A DNA stretch of 18,594 bases from the NCBI RefSeq assembly GCF_934307085.1, contig NZ_CAKRCF010000052.1:1-18594 (forward strand). The letters are read 5' to 3'. Under the pieces are notes generated by a model, which worked only from the letters and a program-made list of their open reading frames with translations, was not told the DNA's origin and ran no database searches. The translations under genes and the position numbers were made by a program. This DNA is from an uncultured Anaerobutyricum sp. Lineage in GTDB: Bacteria > Bacillota > Clostridia > Lachnospirales > Lachnospiraceae. Positions 13,348 through 18,594 of this stretch are shown piece by piece. Within the stretch, counting starts at the first letter, position 1, and every line of letters begins with the position of its first letter.

Positions 13348-14203
13348 TTTCATAGGCCTCCTTAATTGCTTTTTCAAATGCCTCTTTTCCAGTACGGTCA
13401 ATTGTGAATTTGAGTCTCTCTCCTGCTTTTCCGTTCTGTTCAAAGAATTTTAATGCTGCATCGCATACTTTTAATAACTTTTCATGACTTTCAATAAATG
13501 GAATGACTGTCTCGCCTTTGCTGATATGATTTCCAAACGTTCCACCAAAAGAAACGATATATCCTGACTGTGTATCGTAAGCATCTACTGGACAGGACTT
13601 TGCACAACGTCCGCAGAAGTTACATTTTCCTGTGTCGATACTGATTTTTCCGTCTTCTAAAGTAATTGCCTCATTTCGGCAGGCTTTTACGCAGACACCA
13701 CACTGGATACACTTATCTTCTAACCAGGATACCTGCATTCCACCTTTGATTCCTACATCATTTTCTTCTGCCTTTAAGCAGTTGTTCTGGCATCCAGTGA
13801 TACCAAATTTAAACTTGTGAGGAAGTTCGTAACCAAAGTATCTCTCATCAAGTTCCTTTGCTAATGAGTATGTATCAATACAGCCGCTCTGACAGATTGC
13901 TGCACCCTGGCAGGCAGTAATAGTTCTTACACGAGGTCCGCATACACCCGGAACAACATCCCCTTCTGCTAATGCATTTTTTACTTCTTCAATCTGGTCT
14001 AACTTGATAAATGGAATCTCCACACCCTGTCTGGATGTTAGATGTACATATCCTTCACCATATTTTTCTGCGACCTCGGCAACTTTTGCAAGCTGCTCTG
14101 CAGTCATATGTCCACCGACAGAACGAAGTCTTAAAGAAAAATTGTTTTTCTGTTTCTGACGCATAAATCCGCCTTTTTTCAGAGTTGCATAATCTACTGC
14201 CAT
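13340..14203 (-). CDS. Small siroheme/4Fe-4S sulfite reductase with ferredoxin domain
   Basis: This 287-residue protein belongs to the nitrite/sulfite reductase superfamily (compact AsrC/Fsr-like type). An N-terminal half-domain (RLRSVGGHMT, LTSRQGVEIPF) is followed by the siroheme/4Fe-4S cysteines C98 and C104 (CQGAAIC) and C138 and C142 (CQNNC). Inserted after these is a two-cluster ferredoxin, C165/168/171/175 and C194/197/200/204. It should reduce sulfite to sulfide with electrons received through the built-in ferredoxin. The start has AGGAGG 5 nt upstream. It is followed by a coupled TusA-like gene and preceded, after 217 nt, by metY. This is the expected 'Sir' step for sulfide supply. 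Nitrite reduction is unlikely given the neighbours. Confidence 0.92.
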   Translation of the reverse strand: MAVDYATLKKGGFMRQKQKNNFSLRLRSVGGHMTAEQLAKVAEVAEKYGEGYVHLTSRQGVEIPFIKLDQIEEVKNALAEGDVVPGVCGPRVRTITACQGAAICQSGCIDTYSLAKELDERYFGYELPHKFKFGITGCQNNCLKAEENDVGIKGGMQVSWLEDKCIQCGVCVKACRNEAITLEDGKISIDTGKCNFCGRCAKSCPVDAYDTQSGYIVSFGGTFGNHISKGETVIPFIESHEKLLKVCDAALKFFEQNGKAGERLKFTIDRTGKEAFEKAIKEAYENE

Positions 14204-14420
14204 GTTATCCTCCTGTAATTAAATGAAATACCCTTTTTCATTTCTATGTTGCTAAGTTTTTAGTAACCATTCAACGCTATTTACGAAGCTACCTCTTTAA
14301 TGCTTCTTTTCTCATATAGCGATTCTCTATATAGATTTCTAACATATATTCATTTATATAAATTTATGCAAATATAATTTATATATCTTCTGGAACTCTA
14401 TATAACTTTGAATAATTACA

Positions 14421-15647
14421 TTATATATTTTCTACCGCCTGTGTAAAGTCCGCAATCAAATCTTCCACATCTTCGATTCCGACACTGATTCGAATCGTAT
14501 CCTCATATACTCCTGCATGTTCCTGTTCTTCTTTGGTGCTATGCAGGTAAATGGTAGATGATGGATGAATAACTAATGTTCTTAAATCACCGATATTCGT
14601 TGCAATATGTGCATATTTTAAAGAATTAACCAACTTAAATGCCTTTTCTCTTGAACCTGCTCGAATAGTGAGGATGGCACCCCCAAGCCCTCCGAACTGT
14701 TCATCAACAAGTGTTTTATATGGACTGCTCTCAAGTCCCGGATAGTTGACTGTAATTCCCGGTAATTGTTCTAATGCCTTTGCAAGTGTCAGGGCATTAT
14801 TACAAAGTACTTTCATTCGAATACCGAGTGTTTCAAGCCCTAAAATATTCAGGTAAGCGTTCATTGGTGCGAGACACCCACCCATATTTCTCCACACATC
14901 GTTTCGAAGTCTTGCAGTGTAAGCAAACTTTCCGTATTTGCTGTATTCCTTCATTGCCGGATATCTGTCTTTATCCCATTTGAACTTTCCACCATCTACG
15001 ATAATCCCGCTAATAGAATTGCCGCTTCCATTAATGTACTTTGAACTGGAATGGATAACGATATCAGCTCCTAATGATAAGGCATTTACCAGATAAGGGG
15101 TTGCTGTGGTGGCATCCGCGATAAATGGTACACCATTTTCATGAAGGAAATCGGTTACTTCCTTAATGTTTACTACATCAAGCCCCGGATTGCCGATAAT
15201 CTCTCCGAAAACTACTTTGATATTGGGATTTAAAACCGTCTTTATGTCCTCCACTGTAATATGTGGAATGAAATGTGTCGTAATGCCAAATGCTTCTAAA
15301 TCTTTGAATAAATCAATGGTTCCGCCAAATAATCCGCTTCCTGCGATAATCTCATCTCCGGCACTTAATATATTAAGTAATGCCGATGTGATGGCTGCCA
15401 TTCCGGAAGCACAGGCAACTGCACCCATGCCTCCTTCTAATTCATTGATTCTTTGTTCAAATGCTGCGACAGTCGGGTTACCGATTCTTGTATAGGCAAA
15501 CCCCGGTGCCTTATTTCCAAATACTTTTTCGAGATGTTCTGCGGAATCGTAAGAAAATGCACTTACCTGACTGACTCCCGGAAGGGTTCCTCCGTCCGGT
15601 GTATTTCTTCCTGCTTTCCCATGAAGAATCTTTGTGTTAAACTTCAT
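14421..15647 (-). CDS. metY: O-acetylhomoserine sulfhydrylase (MetY)
   Basis: This protein has 408 residues from the ATG at 15647, which has AGGAG 8 nt upstream; an ATG two codons earlier is only 2 nt from it. It is a fold-type I PLP enzyme of the Cys/Met metabolism family. Motifs are YTRIGNPT, ASGMAAI, D178 (FIADATTATPYL) and the PLP lysine K203 (HSSSKYINGSGN). It makes homocysteine from O-acetylhomoserine with sulfide, or in the thiocarboxylate route with the HcyS carrier as sulfur donor. It lies 14 nt after cysN. Family members such as cystathionine gamma-synthase are less likely because of the GSGN loop and the setting. Confidence 0.93.
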   Translation of the reverse strand: MKFNTKILHGKAGRNTPDGGTLPGVSQVSAFSYDSAEHLEKVFGNKAPGFAYTRIGNPTVAAFEQRINELEGGMGAVACASGMAAITSALLNILSAGDEIIAGSGLFGGTIDLFKDLEAFGITTHFIPHITVEDIKTVLNPNIKVVFGEIIGNPGLDVVNIKEVTDFLHENGVPFIADATTATPYLVNALSLGADIVIHSSSKYINGSGNSISGIIVDGGKFKWDKDRYPAMKEYSKYGKFAYTARLRNDVWRNMGGCLAPMNAYLNILGLETLGIRMKVLCNNALTLAKALEQLPGITVNYPGLESSPYKTLVDEQFGGLGGAILTIRAGSREKAFKLVNSLKYAHIATNIGDLRTLVIHPSSTIYLHSTKEEQEHAGVYEDTIRISVGIEDVEDLIADFTQAVENI

Positions 15648-15661
15648 TTCCATCTCTCCTT

Positions 15662-17311
15662 TTAGATGTGGCTGGCAACACCGTATACATCTTCCGCATA
15701 TTCTGTAATCTTACGGATTGTCTGTACTGCATTGTCCACATCTCCTTTTTCTCCTTCTTCCCAGTTCTTAATGTACTTGCTGTACTTAGATAAGGAGTCT
15801 TTGATTTCTTCTTTATCCTTTAAGTCTTTGTCAAGAACAAGTAATACGATAACACCAGCTCTGTTTAAATGTCTTACGACAAGTCCTACTGGCTCACCAT
15901 CTTTTGGTGCGTAAAGGTAGGTATGTCTTCCACCTAATGTCAGCTCTTTTTCTACCTGTTCTACAAAGCTTCTTGTGATACTTGCATCTGAAAGGTCAAA
16001 TGGAATCGTTGCTGCTCTCTGACCTTTGATGACTGCACGAAGCTGGTCTGCTTTCTTTCCTGCTTCCTGTCCTTCTTCTTTAATCTCTGTAACAACACCG
16101 CAGGCAGAAGTCATATTGGTTACACGGTCAATCAGGATTAACTCGCCTAATGTCTTATGATTTTTGAATTCATCTGCTACGACACGGTCTACAAATGTAA
16201 TCTCGCACTGTGCGATTTCGTTCTTTCCTAAAGAATCGGCAGTTTTCTTTTCTCCTGTGTTTACGTCGATAGAGTAAAGAATTTTTGAAACAATACCAGG
16301 TACTAATCTTGTTCCTAATTTTACGAAGTAGTTCTTTCCACTTTCGAGCTTATCATCATCCATCCAGAGAAGTGTTGCTTCTACAGAAGAAGTTACTTTT
16401 TCTCCGGCACCAGCGGATAATACACATCCTCTTGATACATCTACTTCTCGGTCAAGCTGAATCGTTACCGGCTGTCCTTTTTCTGCAGACTGCACATCTT
16501 TGTCTGTTACATGAATAGATTTAACATGTGCTTTTTCCATACTTGGCAGTGCAGTAATCTCATCGCCTACTTTAATACTTCCACTTTCAATCTGTCCCTG
16601 GAATCCACGGAACTGATGATTTGGACGGCATACTCTCTGTACTGGAAGATAGAAACCTTCTTCCTGATTCTCATCAATGTCAACCTGCTCTAAGATAGAA
16701 AGGATTGGCTTGCCTTCGTACCAGCTCATGTTATCAGAAGATTTTGTTACGTTATCACCCTCTGTAGCAGATACTGGAACGATATATACATTTTCCAGTC
16801 CAAGTTCTTCTTTTAATGCTTCAATCTGTTTTTCAATTTCACGGAATCTTTCTGCACTATACTTTGCAAGATCCATTTTGTTTACTGCAAAAATGAAGTA
16901 TTTAATTCCCATTAACGCACAGATTCTTGCATGACGTCTTGTTTGTACAAGTACGCCCTGTGTTGCATCAAGAAGGATAACGGCTAAGTCTGCAAAAGAT
17001 GCACCTACTGCCATGTTTCTTGTATATTCTTCATGTCCTGGAGTGTCTGCTACGATGAAGCTTCGGTTATCTGTCGTGAAATATCTGTAAGCTACATCGA
17101 TTGTGATACCCTGTTCTCTCTCTGCCATTAATCCGTCAAGCAGTAAAGAATAATCTATTTTTCCACCACGGCTTCCTACTTTTGAGTCAAGCTCAAGTGC
17201 TTTTTCCTGGTCTGTATAAAGAAGCTTGGAGTCATACAGGATATGTCCGATTAATGTTGATTTTCCGTCATCCACGCTTCCGCATGTAATAAATTTTAAT
17301 AATCCTTTCAT
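15662..17311 (-). CDS. cysN: Sulfate adenylyltransferase GTPase subunit with degenerate APS-kinase-like tail
   Basis: The protein has 549 residues from the ATG at 17311, 1 nt after the cysD stop, with GAGGGG upstream; an ATG 20 codons earlier lies inside cysD. It is an EF-Tu-like GTPase with P-loop GSVDDGKST (11-19), DTPGH (89-93) and NKMD (144-147). With CysD it makes APS from sulfate and ATP, driven by GTP. It is longer than a bare CysN. The last ~115 residues (from about 430) recall APS kinase (LGGRHTYLYAP, RHLNRAGVIVLLV), but the kinase P-loop GxxGxGKS and the DGDN motif are absent. This tail is probably inactive, perhaps regulatory, which fits a path that reduces APS directly. Confidence 0.92.
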   Translation of the reverse strand: MKGLLKFITCGSVDDGKSTLIGHILYDSKLLYTDQEKALELDSKVGSRGGKIDYSLLLDGLMAEREQGITIDVAYRYFTTDNRSFIVADTPGHEEYTRNMAVGASFADLAVILLDATQGVLVQTRRHARICALMGIKYFIFAVNKMDLAKYSAERFREIEKQIEALKEELGLENVYIVPVSATEGDNVTKSSDNMSWYEGKPILSILEQVDIDENQEEGFYLPVQRVCRPNHQFRGFQGQIESGSIKVGDEITALPSMEKAHVKSIHVTDKDVQSAEKGQPVTIQLDREVDVSRGCVLSAGAGEKVTSSVEATLLWMDDDKLESGKNYFVKLGTRLVPGIVSKILYSIDVNTGEKKTADSLGKNEIAQCEITFVDRVVADEFKNHKTLGELILIDRVTNMTSACGVVTEIKEEGQEAGKKADQLRAVIKGQRAATIPFDLSDASITRSFVEQVEKELTLGGRHTYLYAPKDGEPVGLVVRHLNRAGVIVLLVLDKDLKDKEEIKDSLSKYSKYIKNWEEGEKGDVDNAVQTIRKITEYAEDVYGVASHI

Positions 17312-17312
17312 C

Positions 17313-18215
17313 TTAGAAGTACCCCTCTTTCTTTCTTCTTTCCATGCTGGCTGCTCCGCCGTCATGGTCAATAACTCGGCTGGTTCTCTCAGAATCTACT
17401 GCGCTAAGTGTCTCATCAATAATCTCGTCTAATGTATGTGCGGTAGATTCAATACCACCAGTTAACGGGTAACATCCAAGAGTACGGAATCTTACGCTCT
17501 TATGTTCAATCTTTTCACCTGGACGAAGTTTCATTCTGTCATCATCTACCATGATGATATTTCCGTCACGCTCTACTACCGGACGTTCCGCTGCATAGTA
17601 AAGTGGTACGATTTCAATGTTTTCACGCTGGATGTACTGCCAGATATCTTTCTCTGTCCAGTTGGAAATTGGGAATACTCGAATACTTTCGCCCTGTTTA
17701 ATCTGTGTGTTATATAACTTCCAAACCTCTGGGCGCTGGTTCTTTGGATCCCATGCCTGCTCTTTATTTCTAAAGGAGAAAATTCTCTCTTTGGCTCTTG
17801 ATTTTTCTTCATCACGACGACCGCCGCCAAATGCTGCAGTAAATCCATATTTTGTAAGTGCCTGCTTTAACGCCTGTGTCTTCATAATGTCTGTGTAGGC
17901 TGAGCCGTGATCAAATGGGTTGATTCCCTTTTTTACACCTTCTTCATTGGTGTATACAATCATATCAATTCCTTTTTCTTTTGCAACTTTATCTCTAAAT
18001 TCAATCATTTCTTTGAATTTCCATGTTGTATCGATATGCATAAATGGGAATGGCGGTTTTTCTGGATAAAATGCCTTCATCGCCAGATGCAGCATTACGG
18101 AACTATCCTTTCCGATTGAGTAAAGCATAACCGGCTTCTCACATTCTGCTGCTACTTCTCTTATTATGTATATTGCTTCTGCTTCCAGTTCATCAAGATG
18201 TGATAATGTTCCCAT
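17313..18215 (-). CDS. cysD: Sulfate adenylyltransferase small subunit
   Basis: CysD is the catalytic ATP-pyrophosphatase subunit that forms adenosine 5'-phosphosulfate. At 300 residues it is full length. The PP-loop reads SIGKDSS at 33-39. Further family landmarks are [44 protein letters not shown] and the C-terminal [10 protein letters not shown]. The start has AAGGAGG about 7 nt upstream. It is followed by cysN after 1 nt and preceded by an AprB-like gene after 30 nt. This order (Apr, CysD, CysN) implies that APS goes to an Apr-type reductase. The tail sequence ending GYF is conserved in CysD proteins, so the stop is probably genuine. Confidence 0.96.
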   Translation of the reverse strand: MGTLSHLDELEAEAIYIIREVAAECEKPVMLYSIGKDSSVMLHLAMKAFYPEKPPFPFMHIDTTWKFKEMIEFRDKVAKEKGIDMIVYTNEEGVKKGINPFDHGSAYTDIMKTQALKQALTKYGFTAAFGGGRRDEEKSRAKERIFSFRNKEQAWDPKNQRPEVWKLYNTQIKQGESIRVFPISNWTEKDIWQYIQRENIEIVPLYYAAERPVVERDGNIIMVDDDRMKLRPGEKIEHKSVRFRTLGCYPLTGGIESTAHTLDEIIDETLSAVDSERTSRVIDHDGGAASMERRKKEGYF

Positions 18216-18245
18216 CTCATTTCCTCCTTTAAACGTTTTCTATAA

Positions 18246-18560
18246 TTAGTATTTGTTAGAATCCTTCATGTTGATTTCAATGGTCTTTGTCTCACCGTTT
18301 GGACTATCGACACTCCATATGCGGACATCGCCTTTTTCCTTAACAGAAAGCATGGAACCCATGCCTCCCATGTCAGCACCTAAGAAATAAAGGATTGCTC
18401 CGGTATGACATTCTTTTAAGCAGGCGGTACAGCCCCAGCAGTCTCTGATATTTCGAATATGTACCTTGCCGTCCTCGCCCTTTTTTAAGAGATTTCCGGG
18501 ACAGACAGAAAGGCATCTTCCGCATCCCACACATTTATTCTGTAAAATCCGTACACTCAT
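18246..18560 (-). CDS. aprB: AprB-like 2x[4Fe-4S] subunit of APS reductase
   Basis: This 104-residue protein has two 4Fe-4S motifs, C10/13/16/20 (CVGCGRCLSVCP) and C41/44/47/51 (CWGCTACLKEC). A C-terminal extension (ADMGGMGSM, then a beta-rich stretch with VRIWSVDSPNG) follows the pattern of the AprB subunit of adenylylsulfate reductase. Plain ferredoxins lack this tail. It would pass electrons to the flavin subunit AprA, which reduces APS to sulfite and AMP. AprA should lie just upstream, beyond the window. AGGAGG lies 8 nt before the ATG. The gene is shorter than dissimilatory AprB, as expected for an assimilatory type. A general ferredoxin is the alternative. Confidence 0.85.
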   Translation of the reverse strand: MSVRILQNKCVGCGRCLSVCPGNLLKKGEDGKVHIRNIRDCWGCTACLKECHTGAILYFLGADMGGMGSMLSVKEKGDVRIWSVDSPNGETKTIEINMKDSNKY

Positions 18561-18594
18561 ATACCTTGCCTCCTGTCACCAGTTCTCTGAAAAT

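Noticed and set aside
18561..18594. End of an upstream gene (expected AprA)
   Set aside because: Only 34 nt remain. One frame ends ...FSENW then TGA just before the aprB ribosome binding site, but other frames are also possible, so no gene is called.

Overview
The window looks like a stretch of a low-to-moderate G+C Firmicutes chromosome, most probably a gut-type Lachnospiraceae or related Clostridia. This rests on strong AGGAGG-type ribosome binding sites, the PadR/DUF1700 pair, an oxygen-sensitive Fe-S hydro-lyase, and an Apr/Sir-type sulfur pathway. Almost every gene lies on the minus strand, so transcription runs from high to low coordinates. The one clear exception is a 31-residue membrane peptide on the plus strand at 4899-4994.

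Layout. 1-1609: a PadR regulator, a DUF1700 membrane protein and the start of an exported protein. 1880-4486: three shikimate-pathway genes, namely a chorismate mutase-shikimate kinase fusion, an atypical AroE-family dehydrogenase and a type I dehydroquinase. 4828-5068: the plus-strand small-protein gene with its own promoter, ribosome binding site and terminator. 5556-10333: a probable tartrate (hydroxy-dicarboxylate) utilisation locus, with two overlapping GntR-type regulators, a DASS/SLC13-type anion transporter and the two subunits of L(+)-tartrate dehydratase. 11006-18560: a sulfur-assimilation gene run.

The sulfur run, read in transcription order, is AprB-like ferredoxin, CysD, CysN, MetY, siroheme/4Fe-4S sulfite reductase, TusA-like protein, thioredoxin-like protein, a ThiS/MoaD-type sulfur carrier ending in Gly-Gly-Gly-Arg, an E1-like activating enzyme and a JAMM protease. 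This matches the protein-thiocarboxylate route to homocysteine known from Wolinella succinogenes (HcyS/HcyF/HcyD with MetY). Sulfate is activated to APS, reduced to sulfite and sulfide, loaded on the trimmed carrier, and passed to O-acetylhomoserine. The CysN here carries what looks like a dead APS-kinase tail, which fits direct APS reduction.

The least explained structure is a family of four large hairpins at 1725-1851, 8918-9045, 10484-10607 and 10767-10985. Each has outer arms of about 31-34 bp. The arms pair almost perfectly within a copy but differ in sequence between copies. They enclose a conserved asymmetric internal loop, an inner stem with compensatory base changes, and a conserved CGAGC...CGA apical loop. 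The fourth copy is diverged and holds a second, unrelated ~36-bp palindrome. I cannot assign this family to a known repeat or RNA class from sequence alone; it is the best candidate here for something undescribed.
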